28,372 nucleotides of DNA from Candidatus Woesearchaeota archaeon (GCA_018303225.1 JAGVYO010000027.1:1-28372), one strand, 5' to 3'; positions 15,801 through 22,106 are shown, numbered from the stretch's first letter. The notes: generated from the letters alone by a model not told the origin. Numbers and translations: made by a program.

Positions 15801-16659
15801 CAGTATGGGTGCTGCTTATGGGATATTCGGATCGGGGCTTTCGCTCCCGGCCGGTCAGCGATTTTCTATCCTTACCTCTTCCAACCCATTAGAAGCCCGT
15901 ACCATCGGTTCTGTCATTATTTCTCCTCTTCAGACCGTTAATGTGGAATTAAAAGAGGTCAAGCCTTCTTGGCCAGCGGCTGAGTCTCGTGATGGCCTGG
16001 TTTATCTATGGGCAGACCCCTCTGCATACCAGCCTTGGATCTCTTTTTTGAAGGTCCAAGATCGCTCTCCAGCGGAAGGGCGTTATTCAAATGCCTATCT
16101 CATTGGTCCTGACAATGCCACTCTTGAAAAGAAAATGCAGTTGATGATGGATTACAGCCTTTCTGCTGTGGGAAAAGGGGCATTTTCTGAGAATGACATA
16201 TCTATCTATCAATTCTCCGAGGCCTCTGGGAAATGGGAGAAAGTACCCGGCCTTCAACAAAGGTACCCGGAAGTCGGACGTATTTTGGCAGAAATTTCCC
16301 AACTTGGATTGTTTGTCATTAGCAGCGGTCCAGGTCCCGTCACCTCCATCGAAGAGCTCTCAAATCAAATGCCCGCCAAATACGAATTGTTATCCAATTA
16401 TCCTAACCCCTTCAATTTCATCACGACTATTAGGTATACTGTCGGACAGCAAGGGGGCCGTGTAGAAATTGAAGTATTCAATCTTCTTGGGCAGGAAGTA
16501 AGGAATTTAGTGGACGAGGAAAAGCAGCCCGGAGCATATGAGGCCCGATGGGATGGGCACAATGATGCCGGCCAGCGCGTATCCAGCGGCGTTTACCTAT
16601 ACCGCATGCACACAGGCAATCGCTTTATGCAGACGAGAAAGATGCTCCTTCTGAAATAA
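12889..16659 (+). CDS. Secreted chimera: beta-helix, lipase-like hydrolase, T9SS-type C-terminal domain
   Basis: The 1256 residues divide into clear parts. Residues about 26-50 are a hydrophobic export signal after a charged 25-residue head. About 54-305 form a right-handed beta-helix (YVDDSN start, QQGSPAINAGDPN and SRSDMGAYGG end). A Pro/Ser linker covers about 315-335. An Ig-like domain starts near TTPPYLKWFRPSNGEQNVP. An alpha/beta hydrolase (about 650-880) has nucleophile elbow G-H-S714-M-G and probable partners D837 (YQDGVVSVSS) and H861 (FNHLEL). The end (about 1165-1256), YELLSNYPNPFN...GQRVSSGVYLYRM, matches the type A sorting or FlgD-like domains common in Bacteroidetes-type bacteria. 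It is likely an extracellular esterase or lipase that binds polymers. Codon use, especially around 14200-14950, is more AT-rich than in its neighbours. Acquisition from bacteria is an inference. Confidence 0.88.
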   Translation: MGDIDSTVRRLYEEGRELLESLARKGLLLTSVTVASFAVAYALTPRSVVAQTQTVIYVDDSNTSGVEDGTQSHPFNTISEVFTLPQYLAKRYTVVVAEGNYPNQDMVPSTGSTVQGAGYQKTKVTNSQIVLMGGTIRGFYLEDSKIAIGAGTAVIEQNYLKSTPITAILGSGGRIANNILTYAETAVIVDNSGIDIFNNTFYGNSRIGIRFSKSIRRFYNNILANNGTGIERMDSGTPSIDYNLFFGNSIDVNGASLGTGNVFADPKLVNAAGGDFRLQQGSPAINAGDPNVKDKDGSRSDMGAYGGSAAIGDGGTSSPPPSEPPPSQPPPTTTDTTPPYLKWFRPSNGEQNVPIKTDIEFLLADDGAGIDTSSLVMTLNQIGVKPSISLRQNGDVHVIYRPSNGIEAVPDNPYWRYFSPGLMYNQVVQVGIKIQDRAPSPNVLGKDQKFYIEHFNFSGYHLVIDLENISNSGGWNSDFGRSVEPLEFSARLYGQDNLTVPIQEFRATADGHIGFRFDNVEQISRFDVASGRRVSTLTPGVIEIVKDNGYIRRDDPNTSTSTPRSGKRGNVVTRLTAHYSLEDFSKGTRIIFKGGIFEEKFRIDNEGNYDHRSFLLKYPNRNNDHQFIDSDDLHSGKRSMLLIPGLNNRDGYWGYLPDVLRGKGYNVFEFYYYPNDGKIGVSSIMVNRALYTLFRNVDHQKFPHLSEFDVVGHSMGGLIARALQEGLNDRAEMSNLNFLSYQDAVKSILMLGTPNHGSQAAARIAHGDNEILKGLASLIGGLNPEGEAYKDLSPGSPKITLLNALISNSDINRLNIAGTRDIPGLTAVHREETGYQDGVVSVSSASLLDYDIPLGLVPFNHLELSGKGLERDSEKLKTLVAIIEGFYNGMQPATMKSRGLLDEVILPTRDFTVPFPDERMNFGSFRLTVYDKNNPPKIIPSSTLYLHHPQSNLSAAPALEMDPGSFVYYPYSMGAAYGIFGSGLSLPAGQRFSILTSSNPLEARTIGSVIISPLQTVNVELKEVKPSWPAAESRDGLVYLWADPSAYQPWISFLKVQDRSPAEGRYSNAYLIGPDNATLEKKMQLMMDYSLSAVGKGAFSENDISIYQFSEASGKWEKVPGLQQRYPEVGRILAEISQLGLFVISSGPGPVTSIEELSNQMPAKYELLSNYPNPFNFITTIRYTVGQQGGRVEIEVFNLLGQEVRNLVDEEKQPGAYEARWDGHNDAGQRVSSGVYLYRMHTGNRFMQTRKMLLLK

Positions 16660-16664
16660 AGATA

Positions 16665-16676
16665 CTTTTTTAAATT
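16665..16676 (+). promoter_or_regulatory. TATA box of the 16698 gene
   Basis: CTTTTTTAAATT, about 27 nt before ATG 16698; leaderless geometry. Confidence 0.6.
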
Positions 16677-16697
16677 CCTTTCTTTTTAAGTTGCGGT

Positions 16698-17360
16698 ATG
16701 GCGGTGCACCGAAGCCCATTATGGATTGTGATTTTGCTTATTATCCTAATTCCCCTTATTTTATATCTCTTCAACCTCAATATCTACACCTTTGATGAGG
16801 GTTTTCATCAGAAGGAATTCTCCAAATACAGTGTCCAGGAAAAATTATCCGGCGAGAACATCAGGGAACTGAACCAGAATGTGCTGGACTTCTTCAAAGG
16901 CAAGAAAGAGCTTCCGGATTTCTTCAATGCGAGGGAGAAAGAGCACCTGCTGGACGTTAAAAACCTGGTGAATCTGGCTGCCAAATTATTGATCGGGCTG
17001 GTCGTACTGTTCATCATCCTCCTGTTTTTCCTGTCTTTCTTCCTCAGGGCCTCGTTCAAGACCATGAAGTACCTTTCCATCATTTTTATTGTGGGAAGCG
17101 GCCTGACCATTTTCCTGACCTTGTTCTTCTGGCAGAATCTGAAATCAAATTTTCTGGGATTCTTCACCAGTTTCCATGATGCCCTATTTGATCCGGGCAC
17201 CTGGGCATTCAATCCGGACTTTGAGAAGATGGTCGTGCTGTATCCGCAGGAATTCTTCCAGGACATCGGCGTGAAGATTGCAACCAATACGCTGTGGATG
17301 GCCGGTGCGTTGTTGGTTGCCGGGATTGTTCTTTGGGTTTTGTTCAGAAAAAGAAAGTAA
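16698..17360 (+). CDS. DUF1461-like integral membrane protein
   Basis: This 220-residue protein has four membrane helices, at about 8-27, 97-117, 124-144 and 196-215, and an outside loop between the first two. Conserved-looking points are HLLDVK (83-88), FHDALFDPGTWAF (159-171) and LYPQEFF (181-187). Helix layout and these motifs resemble the DUF1461 / TIGR01906 membrane family, whose role is not established. The gene has its own TATA box and begins at ATG with no ribosome site. A copy of the palindromic repeat follows before tpiA. The family call is by eye. Confidence 0.7.
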   Translation: MAVHRSPLWIVILLIILIPLILYLFNLNIYTFDEGFHQKEFSKYSVQEKLSGENIRELNQNVLDFFKGKKELPDFFNAREKEHLLDVKNLVNLAAKLLIGLVVLFIILLFFLSFFLRASFKTMKYLSIIFIVGSGLTIFLTLFFWQNLKSNFLGFFTSFHDALFDPGTWAFNPDFEKMVVLYPQEFFQDIGVKIATNTLWMAGALLVAGIVLWVLFRKRK

Positions 17361-17396
17361 GCTCAAGAAGAGCGCATTAGAAAATCTTTTCTTTGT

Positions 17397-17454
17397 GGTT
17401 AGGCTCAAGACAAAAATTCCGGCACGGAATTTTTGCGATGATCCCGGCTGTCGC
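17397..17454 (+). repeat. Palindromic intergenic repeat, copy 2
   Basis: Core stem CAAAAATTCCG (17411-17421), loop GCA, CGGAATTTTTG (17425-17435), perfect over 11 bp. Both arms carry a compensatory T-to-C / A-to-G change relative to copy 1. The left flank GGTTAGG equals the reverse complement of copy 1's right flank, so this copy is inverted relative to copy 1. It lies between the DUF1461-like gene and tpiA. Confidence 0.75.
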
Positions 17455-17492
17455 AAAAAGTTAATTTTTATAATGACCGTTTCCTACCAATA

Positions 17493-17502
17493 GATATATA
17501 AA
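17493..17502 (+). promoter_or_regulatory. TATA box of tpiA
   Basis: GATATATAAA, about 28 nt before ATG 17526; the mRNA is probably leaderless. A second AT-rich box (TTTTTATAATG, from about 17465) lies further upstream. Confidence 0.7.
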
Positions 17503-17525
17503 CCAAATTCATTCTTTTTTCCCTT

Positions 17526-18281
17526 ATGCGCAAGCCGCTCTTCGCAGCTAACTGGAAGATGAACAAGACGGTCAGCGAATCCGTCCTGCTGGCCAAGGCG
17601 CTAAAGAATGAGTTTCTCGGGCTTACAAACCGTGAAGTGGTCCTCTGTCCGCCGTTCACGTCGTTGTCAGCCGTAGCTGCTGAGATAAGAATTGCTCCCA
17701 TCGCCTTGGGCGCCCAGAATATGCATTACGAGAAAGAGGGCGCTTTCACCGGCGAAATCTCGCCCTTTATGCTGCAGGAATTGGGCGTCAAATATGTGAT
17801 AGTGGGCCATTCTGAACGGAGGCAGCATTTCAATGAAGGCAACGAGCTGATCAACAAGAAAATAAAAAGTGCCGCTGCATTCGGTCTGCATCCGATTTTC
17901 TGCGTCGGAGAGACCGAAGAGGAGCGGAAAAAGAAGAAAACAAAAGCAATCATCGGGAAACAGGTCAAGGAAGGACTGAAAGGGGTCAGTGAATTCGAGA
18001 TGCGCAAGGTGAATATCGCTTACGAGCCCGTATGGGCCATTGGCACGGGAAAGAACGCTACACCGGAGCAGGCCGAAGAAGTGCATGAATTCATCCGCAA
18101 TCTGGTCAAGAGGTCGTATAACGATGAAATCGCCGATAATCTGCGGATCCTCTACGGCGGCAGTGTCAATCCGGAGAACGTGGAAGGCTTCATGATTAAA
18201 AGCGCTGTTGACGGCGTCCTAGTGGGCGGCGCTTCCTTGGATCCGAAGAAGTTTGTCAAGATCGTCAAATATGATTACTAA
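17526..18281 (+). CDS. tpiA: Triosephosphate isomerase, bacterial-length type
   Basis: This glycolytic enzyme interconverts dihydroxyacetone phosphate and glyceraldehyde 3-phosphate. The catalytic residues are visible: K11 in AANWKMN, H95 in VGHSERR and E167 in AYEPVWAIGTG. The flexible loop 6 and the phosphate-binding YGGSVNPENV and VLVGGASLDPKKF ends are present. At 251 residues it is the bacterial/eukaryal size; typical archaeal enzymes are about 225 residues and lack some helices. This points to an older transfer or to the lineage's own ancestry. It has its own TATA box and start at ATG 17526. Confidence 0.97.
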   Translation: MRKPLFAANWKMNKTVSESVLLAKALKNEFLGLTNREVVLCPPFTSLSAVAAEIRIAPIALGAQNMHYEKEGAFTGEISPFMLQELGVKYVIVGHSERRQHFNEGNELINKKIKSAAAFGLHPIFCVGETEEERKKKKTKAIIGKQVKEGLKGVSEFEMRKVNIAYEPVWAIGTGKNATPEQAEEVHEFIRNLVKRSYNDEIADNLRILYGGSVNPENVEGFMIKSAVDGVLVGGASLDPKKFVKIVKYDY

Positions 18282-18298
18282 ATAAGCATACTACGACA

Positions 18299-18565
18299 TC
18301 AGTCATAAACCCTTGAGCGGTTATCCACTTTGGCGATGATAAGCTTGTGTGGGTTGTACCTGACCACATAGAGAATTCTTTGATCGCCCACCCTCACCCG
18401 GAAAACTTTCTCGCCTCCAAATGATTCCACTCGTTCCACTTCTTGCGGAAACGGATTCTCTTCCAGCTTATTGATTCTCTCTTCAATCCTTTTCTTTGTT
18501 ACGCCATCAAGCTTTTTAATGTATTTTGCGGCCTTGCTGGAGAATTCCGCTGGAAAAGTGATCAT
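18299..18565 (-). CDS. RelE/ParE-superfamily toxin
   Basis: This 88-residue protein resembles type II toxins of the RelE group, which cut mRNA at the ribosome. It has FSSKAAKYIKKLDGVTKKRI (the helix pair), NPFPQEVERVESFGGEKVFR, then the strands VRVGDQRILYVVRYNPHKLI and the end AKVDNRSRVYD. Basic residues (R in FRVRVGDQRILY, the final R) are those expected for RNA contact. I begin at ATG 18565, one base after the antitoxin stop; a TTG at 18574 is the alternative and would overlap the antitoxin. It forms a pair with the antitoxin gene just upstream. Confidence 0.85.
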   Translation of the reverse strand: MITFPAEFSSKAAKYIKKLDGVTKKRIEERINKLEENPFPQEVERVESFGGEKVFRVRVGDQRILYVVRYNPHKLIIAKVDNRSRVYD

Positions 18566-18566
18566 C

Positions 18567-18752
18567 TTATCCAAAAACGTGCTTCTTGCTTAGAAGTTTT
18601 CCTTCATTTTCTTCTTTTAAGGCCACTGCAAGCGCCTTTTTGTCGTCCGCGCTTAATTTGGAGTCTTCTATATGCTCCACGATATAATTGACCTTCTTTT
18701 CCATGCTTGCCAGTCTGTCCAATATCTGCCTTTCAAGGGTTGTTTCGCTCAT
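18567..18752 (-). CDS. Small antitoxin of the RelB-like pair
   Basis: This 61-residue protein starts MSETTLERQILDRLASMEKK and is almost entirely helical and acidic (VEHIEDSKLSADDKKAL). Its short C-terminal tail probably wraps the toxin. It precedes the RelE-like toxin with the usual antitoxin-first order and a one-base gap. The start at ATG 18752 is supported by AAGGAG 6 nt before it and a TATA box at 18777-18790. Antitoxins of this size often repress their own promoter, but no operator is obvious. The assignment rests mainly on context. Confidence 0.75.
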   Translation of the reverse strand: MSETTLERQILDRLASMEKKVNYIVEHIEDSKLSADDKKALAVALKEENEGKLLSKKHVFG

Positions 18753-18776
18753 TGCAGGCTCCTTAAACCGGCTTAA

Positions 18777-18790
18777 GTATAAAAATATAA
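18777..18790 (-). promoter_or_regulatory. TATA box of the toxin-antitoxin pair
   Basis: TTATATTTTTATAC on the minus strand, directly after the stop codon of the pilin-like gene, giving the pair its own promoter. Confidence 0.6.
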
Positions 18791-18795
18791 CGCCA

Positions 18796-19278
18796 TCAGA
18801 TGACCGTGACCCAGATTTTCTGGACCGAATCATAGTCATCGTCTACATCAGAACCATCTTCGTTGTAGAGTACGTTGACATCATAAATATATGTCCCCCG
18901 TTGGGCTCCTTTTGGGACATGGATGGCAATCGCATAGCTGCCCTGCTCGTGATTCTTTAAGGGATGCTCTTGTGTATTATACGTCAACCAATCGGGGGGC
19001 ACTGTACTATCTTTTGTATCTTCGCATCCGTCACCATTTGAATCGCACATCCTATCATTGTCCGGCTCGAATGCCTTTGAAAATAAAACATCCAGCTTAA
19101 ACGTCTTCTCTGCACCGGCTTCATTCAGTATCCCCACCCCGAACGCCTTGGTCTCGCCGCCCCGCACCGTACTGAAGATTTTGTTCACGAAAACAATGCC
19201 CATGGAGAAGACCGCAATGGCCAGAATCGTCATTACCAGGAAGTTTACTGATAATTCAATGCCTCTTTTGGATTTCAT
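18796..19278 (-). CDS. Pilin-like secreted protein C
   Basis: This 160-residue protein starts MKSKRG, then the hydrophobic stretch IELSVNFLVMTILAIAVFSM. This is a class III (archaeal pilin-type) signal in which a FlaK/PibD-like peptidase would cut after the glycine. The mature part is a beta-rich domain. It holds two acidic runs, DSNGDGCEDTKD and NEDGSDVDDDYDS; the first looks like a calcium-binding loop. Two cysteines (in RMCDSNGDGCED) could pair. It is the last gene of a four-gene operon; the 13-base gap before it is T-rich and lacks a ribosome site. It is likely anchored in or assembled outside the membrane. Confidence 0.75.
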   Translation of the reverse strand: MKSKRGIELSVNFLVMTILAIAVFSMGIVFVNKIFSTVRGGETKAFGVGILNEAGAEKTFKLDVLFSKAFEPDNDRMCDSNGDGCEDTKDSTVPPDWLTYNTQEHPLKNHEQGSYAIAIHVPKGAQRGTYIYDVNVLYNEDGSDVDDDYDSVQKIWVTVI

Positions 19279-19291
19279 AAAAAAGAAAAAA

Positions 19292-19504
19292 TCAGCGAAT
19301 GATCTCGTATTCCTTCACGATGATGATCAGGAACAGGATCAGCACAATGGCCCCTACCACAACCCAGGTAATGCCGGCCGTGAAAGTATCCGTGAACAGC
19401 TTGAACAGCCCGAAACCCATAATGCCAAACCCCAGCCAGAGGAACTTATCCAGCACCAATTTCATAATCTCAAATTCTTCGCTTTGCGTGAGTCTTTTTT
19501 TCAT
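19292..19504 (-). CDS. Two-helix membrane protein in the pilin-like operon
   Basis: A 70-residue protein starting MKKRLTQSEEFEIMKLVLDK, with two hydrophobic segments (about 22-39 and 46-63) and charged ends. The start at ATG 19504 is chosen because AGGTGG lies 5 nt upstream; the earlier GTGs would overlap that site. It sits between two pilin-like genes, within bases of each, so it is co-transcribed and may help insert or assemble the pilin-like proteins. I do not recognise a named family. Confidence 0.65.
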   Translation of the reverse strand: MKKRLTQSEEFEIMKLVLDKFLWLGFGIMGFGLFKLFTDTFTAGITWVVVGAIVLILFLIIIVKEYEIIR

Positions 19505-19514
19505 CATCACCACC

Positions 19515-20021
19515 TCAGGTGACCATAATCAGCAGGTCTTTTTTATATTCGTCATCGCAAAATATCTGGTTGTTTTCGTCCTTATTCGGGCTGCAGCACA
19601 GCTGGGTTTGCAGCACTTTCGTGCCTTTTTGGGCGGCCTTTGGCTGCACGACAGCTTTCCACGTCGTAATCCTGTCCGGCTCAATCAGCGGGCTTATTTT
19701 GTTGTTGTATAATATCCAACTATCCGGTTCAATAGGCTGCTGGTTGTCCCAGAACACCAGCAGGCAATACTGGGGCTCCTGCGTCGGATTCAGATGCGCC
19801 ACCAGCAGGTTCTCTTTCTCCCTTTCTAACATGGCCAATTCGTTGGAAGGCGTCAGCGTCAGCGGATTGTCGCGCGTCGGCGCATTCAACAGCTCGGTTG
19901 CGTCTACAGCCTGCGTCGTCTTCGTCTCCAGCGTCTTGAAGGTGTTGGAGATGAACCGTGCTCCGAATATGATAATCGCGATGGTCAAAATCAAAAAAAC
20001 GGAGCCTTTGACCTCTGGCAT
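19515..20021 (-). CDS. Pilin-like secreted protein B
   Basis: The 168-residue protein starts MPEVKG, followed by SVFLILTIAIIIFGARFI, a very short class III-type signal with cleavage expected after the glycine. Right after the helix it shares the motif A-V-D-A-x-E-L-x-N-x-P-T-x-D-N-P with protein A (AVDATELLNAPTRDNP here). The mature domain is beta-rich and has cysteines (LCCSPNKDENN, FCDDE, YCLLVF) that may form disulfides. It starts two bases after the stop codon of protein A with no ribosome site of its own, implying reinitiation. It is an A-B paralog pair with diverged ends. Confidence 0.75.
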   Translation of the reverse strand: MPEVKGSVFLILTIAIIIFGARFISNTFKTLETKTTQAVDATELLNAPTRDNPLTLTPSNELAMLEREKENLLVAHLNPTQEPQYCLLVFWDNQQPIEPDSWILYNNKISPLIEPDRITTWKAVVQPKAAQKGTKVLQTQLCCSPNKDENNQIFCDDEYKKDLLIMVT

Positions 20022-20023
20022 TT

Positions 20024-20563
20024 TTAGGAGGTGACAGTCACGATGAAGTCTTTGGTGAAATCACGGGCTGTTCCACCAGTTGGGGTACACGTTATTTTCG
20101 CAGTGAAAAGCGTAACTTCGGCTGGTGTATCTGAGGTGGTGGTAATGGCAATTGCCCACGTATTTATCTGATCTTTGTCCATTGTTAAAGCGGAGTTTGA
20201 AAAAACTGGGGAGGGTTTGTCAGTACCAGTAACACTTGAGGTCACCGAAGCAAGATTGCAACTACTTGATTGAGCAGCAGTAATCACATTCATAAAAGCC
20301 AGCGTTACTTTCCCATTCTCTCCCTGTCGTAAACTTATTTCACCGGGTGCAACAGTTATTGGGTTGTCAAACGTAGGCGGATTGACCAATTCATTGGCAT
20401 CTACAGCTTCGCTTACTTTGGTGCCTATCTGCTTAAACAATCCGCGCATGAACGTCAGTCCCAATCCGAGCATGGTAATGGCAAGAATCAATATGACAAT
20501 GGCATTAATGGATAAGCTTAAGTCACCTTTTTTAGAAATTCGTTTCGAATTAAAAAGTTTCAT
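20024..20563 (-). CDS. Pilin-like secreted protein A
   Basis: A 179-residue protein, first of the operon. MKLFNSKRISKKG ends in the class III signal site KKG, then comes DLSLSINAIVILILAITMLG. This segment is very like those found in many DPANN (Woesearchaeota-type) surface proteins. The motif AVDANELVNPPTFDNP follows, shared with protein B, and the rest is a beta-rich domain with cysteines (SSCNLAS, KITCTPTGG). The start at ATG 20563 is set by GAGGTG 6 nt upstream; the GTG at 20572 is less likely. A TATA box at 20621-20632 serves the operon. Confidence 0.78.
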   Translation of the reverse strand: MKLFNSKRISKKGDLSLSINAIVILILAITMLGLGLTFMRGLFKQIGTKVSEAVDANELVNPPTFDNPITVAPGEISLRQGENGKVTLAFMNVITAAQSSSCNLASVTSSVTGTDKPSPVFSNSALTMDKDQINTWAIAITTTSDTPAEVTLFTAKITCTPTGGTARDFTKDFIVTVTS

Positions 20564-20620
20564 GGCCTGCACCTCTTTTTTATGGCACCGAATAGGAATG
20601 GATGCTTTTACCGCAATCCT

Positions 20621-20632
20621 TCTTTATAAACC
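20621..20632 (-). promoter_or_regulatory. TATA box of the pilin-like operon
   Basis: GGTTTATAAAGA on the minus strand. It gives a leader of about 40 nt with a GAGGTG ribosome site before protein A. Confidence 0.7.
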
Positions 20633-20694
20633 TTTCGATTAAAAAAATAAAGAATTTAGGGCTTCCACTAAGAACCATTTAATTTAGCGCGCGC

Positions 20695-20747
20695 GGACCA
20701 CGCCCATTGCAAAAATTTTGTGCCGAAATTTTTGGGACCGCCCTGCC
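20695..20747 (+). repeat. Palindromic intergenic repeat, copy 3
   Basis: Core CAAAAATTTTG (20710-20720), loop TGC, CGAAATTTTTG (20724-20734): an 11-bp stem with one G-U pair. The right flank GGGACCGCCCTGCC matches the reverse complement of copy 1's left flank. It lies between the divergent promoters of the pilin-like operon and the uL16 gene. Confidence 0.72.
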
Positions 20748-20814
20748 AAAGGAAAAAAGTAAATATTTAATGGTAAAAGTTGTGCACCTTATTTTTTCCC
20801 TTTTTTTGACCATA

Positions 20815-20826
20815 AACTTTATAAAG
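20815..20826 (+). promoter_or_regulatory. TATA box of rpl10e
   Basis: AAACTTTATAAA, about 32 nt before ATG 20852. A second box-like TATAAATT follows from 20831 but is too near the start. Confidence 0.65.
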
Positions 20827-20851
20827 CGCCTATAAATTCAACGTGTTTAGT

Positions 20852-21382
20852 ATGCCACGCTTACGAAAATTCACTGCCTACCGGAACGTGAAACGGCCGT
20901 ACACGAGAATCTCTAAGTTCAAGTCCAAATCCTTCATCAAGACATCCCCCAATATCCATGTGGTGACCTTTGAGATGGGGAACCAGAAGAAGCAGTTTAG
21001 CCATGCCCTTTTCCTGAATGCAACCACCGAGCTTCAGATCCGGGACAATGCCTTTGAAAGCGCGCGGGAGACCGCAAACAGGGTATTGGAAAAGACCCTG
21101 GGCGTCAACGGCTTCCGGATGCAGATAGCGGTGTACCCGCACCATATCCTGAGGGAGCATTCCCTGGCAGCCGGCGCAGGCGCCGACCGGTTCAGCTCGG
21201 GAATGGCACATCCGTTCGGAAAACCGATAGGAAGCGCTGCCCAGATCCGGAAAGGCCAGACGCTGTTCCGGGCGTGGGTGGACAAGGAGAACATCGCGGT
21301 CGCGCAGAAGGCATTGCACCGCGCTGGCACCAAATTGCCGTGCACCTGCAGCATCGTGATTACGGAAAACATTCCGGGATAG
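20852..21382 (+). CDS. rpl10e: Large-subunit ribosomal protein L10e (uL16)
   Basis: This 176-residue ribosomal protein sits near the A-site tRNA and 5S rRNA on the large subunit. It starts MPRLRKFTAYRNVKRPYTRI, typical of the archaeal/eukaryal L10e form. QIRDNAFESARETANRVLEK, the YPHHILREH motif and AAGAGADRFSSGMAHPFGKP follow, and the cysteine-containing LPCTCSIVI ends the fold. The start is ATG 20852, fitting the TATA spacing; the upstream TTG at 20843 is unlikely. It is transcribed alone, away from ribosomal operons. Confidence 0.97.
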   Translation: MPRLRKFTAYRNVKRPYTRISKFKSKSFIKTSPNIHVVTFEMGNQKKQFSHALFLNATTELQIRDNAFESARETANRVLEKTLGVNGFRMQIAVYPHHILREHSLAAGAGADRFSSGMAHPFGKPIGSAAQIRKGQTLFRAWVDKENIAVAQKALHRAGTKLPCTCSIVITENIPG

Positions 21383-21385
21383 GAA

Positions 21386-21397
21386 CGTTTATAAAGC
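21386..21397 (+). promoter_or_regulatory. TATA box of the 21418 gene
   Basis: CGTTTATAAAGC directly after the uL16 stop, about 27 nt before ATG 21418. This supports that start over an upstream in-frame extension into the uL16 gene. Confidence 0.65.
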
Positions 21398-21417
21398 ATT
21401 TTCTCGTTTTTACGTCC

Positions 21418-21963
21418 ATGCCATTGAAAACGTCTCTGGCTTCAGCCCTCCGGTGTTTGGTGTTCCTGAAGAAGATGTTCATAGGGTATTTTTTCAAGAT
21501 CATCTACCTTCTCGGCCTGGGTTCCCTTTTATTGTACCTCCTTTCCGTGGATATCCCGCGGGGCATACAGCGCCCGGACAGCAGCTTATGGATCCTGTCG
21601 CTATCTTTGTTGCTCATCGGGGTCAGCATAGCAGGGGTTTTCTGGAGCGAAAAGAAATCGTGGAAGAAAACGCTCTTCTATCTGGGGTGGATGTCCTTTT
21701 TCCCGGGTGTCCTGTCGCTGCTCATCATTCCGCTGGGAGATGGGTTCCTATCAGGAATCATCGCAAAAGCAGCGCTTCCGCTGAACATCAAGACTATCCT
21801 TATCCTCTCGTTGGAGCGGACCATCCCCCGGGTAGTAGGTGTGTCCATCGCTTATCTGTTGTTAAGCGGTCTCCTGTTCTTTGGCAGCCGGTCCCTGAAA
21901 AAACGGGAAAAACCGGCAAAAAAGAAGCGCACGTCAAAAAGCCGTAGTCGCTTCCCGTTATAG
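21418..21963 (+). CDS. Four-helix membrane protein of unknown role
   Basis: This 181-residue protein begins MPLKTSLASALRCLVF. It has hydrophobic segments at about 20-43, 57-76, 86-105 and 140-155, and a very basic tail KKREKPAKKKRTSKSRSRF that would lie in the cytoplasm. No family is recognised. The ATG at 21418 fits leaderless initiation from the TATA box at 21386; reading further upstream in frame runs through uL16 and gives nonsense. It lies between uL16 and rad50, but a hairpin and a new promoter separate it from rad50. Confidence 0.7.
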   Translation: MPLKTSLASALRCLVFLKKMFIGYFFKIIYLLGLGSLLLYLLSVDIPRGIQRPDSSLWILSLSLLLIGVSIAGVFWSEKKSWKKTLFYLGWMSFFPGVLSLLIIPLGDGFLSGIIAKAALPLNIKTILILSLERTIPRVVGVSIAYLLLSGLLFFGSRSLKKREKPAKKKRTSKSRSRFPL

Positions 21964-22012
21964 GCGGGTGGTATACCCGCTCCCTTCGGTCGTCCGAGCT
22001 GCCGCTTTTTTT
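21964..22012 (+). terminator. Possible terminator after the 21418 gene
   Basis: GCGGGT (21964-21969) pairs with ACCCGC across a GGTAT loop. About 25 nt on is a T7 run (from about 22006). The distance is longer than in a standard terminator, so this is tentative. Confidence 0.35.
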
Positions 22013-22016
22013 CCGC

Positions 22017-22063
22017 CTCACACACCCTATAGTTCAGTCATTCCGGGAGGAATGGTGTGTGAG
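22017..22063 (+). other. Nested hairpin ahead of rad50
   Basis: An outer perfect 10-bp stem, CTCACACACC (22017-22026) with GGTGTGTGAG (22054-22063), encloses an inner CATTCC-GGGA-GGAATG hairpin (22039-22054) and an unpaired CTATAGTTCAGT segment. It is upstream of the rad50 TATA box, so it would belong to another RNA or act as DNA. Its function is unknown. Confidence 0.55.
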
Positions 22064-22072
22064 ACATCAAAA

Positions 22073-22086
22073 AGATTATAAATTTT
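22073..22086 (+). promoter_or_regulatory. TATA box of rad50
   Basis: AGATTATAAATTTT, about 27 nt before ATG 22107; leaderless geometry. Confidence 0.65.
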
Positions 22087-22106
22087 AGCGGCTTCTTCAC
22101 TGCAGA

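Noticed and set aside
21274..21417. N-terminal extension of the 21418 membrane protein
   Set aside because: It overlaps the uL16 gene out of frame, and the TATA box at 21386 fits ATG 21418.
22017..22066. H/ACA guide RNA
   Set aside because: The stem is followed by ACA, but there is no two-sided guide pocket and no kink-turn above it.
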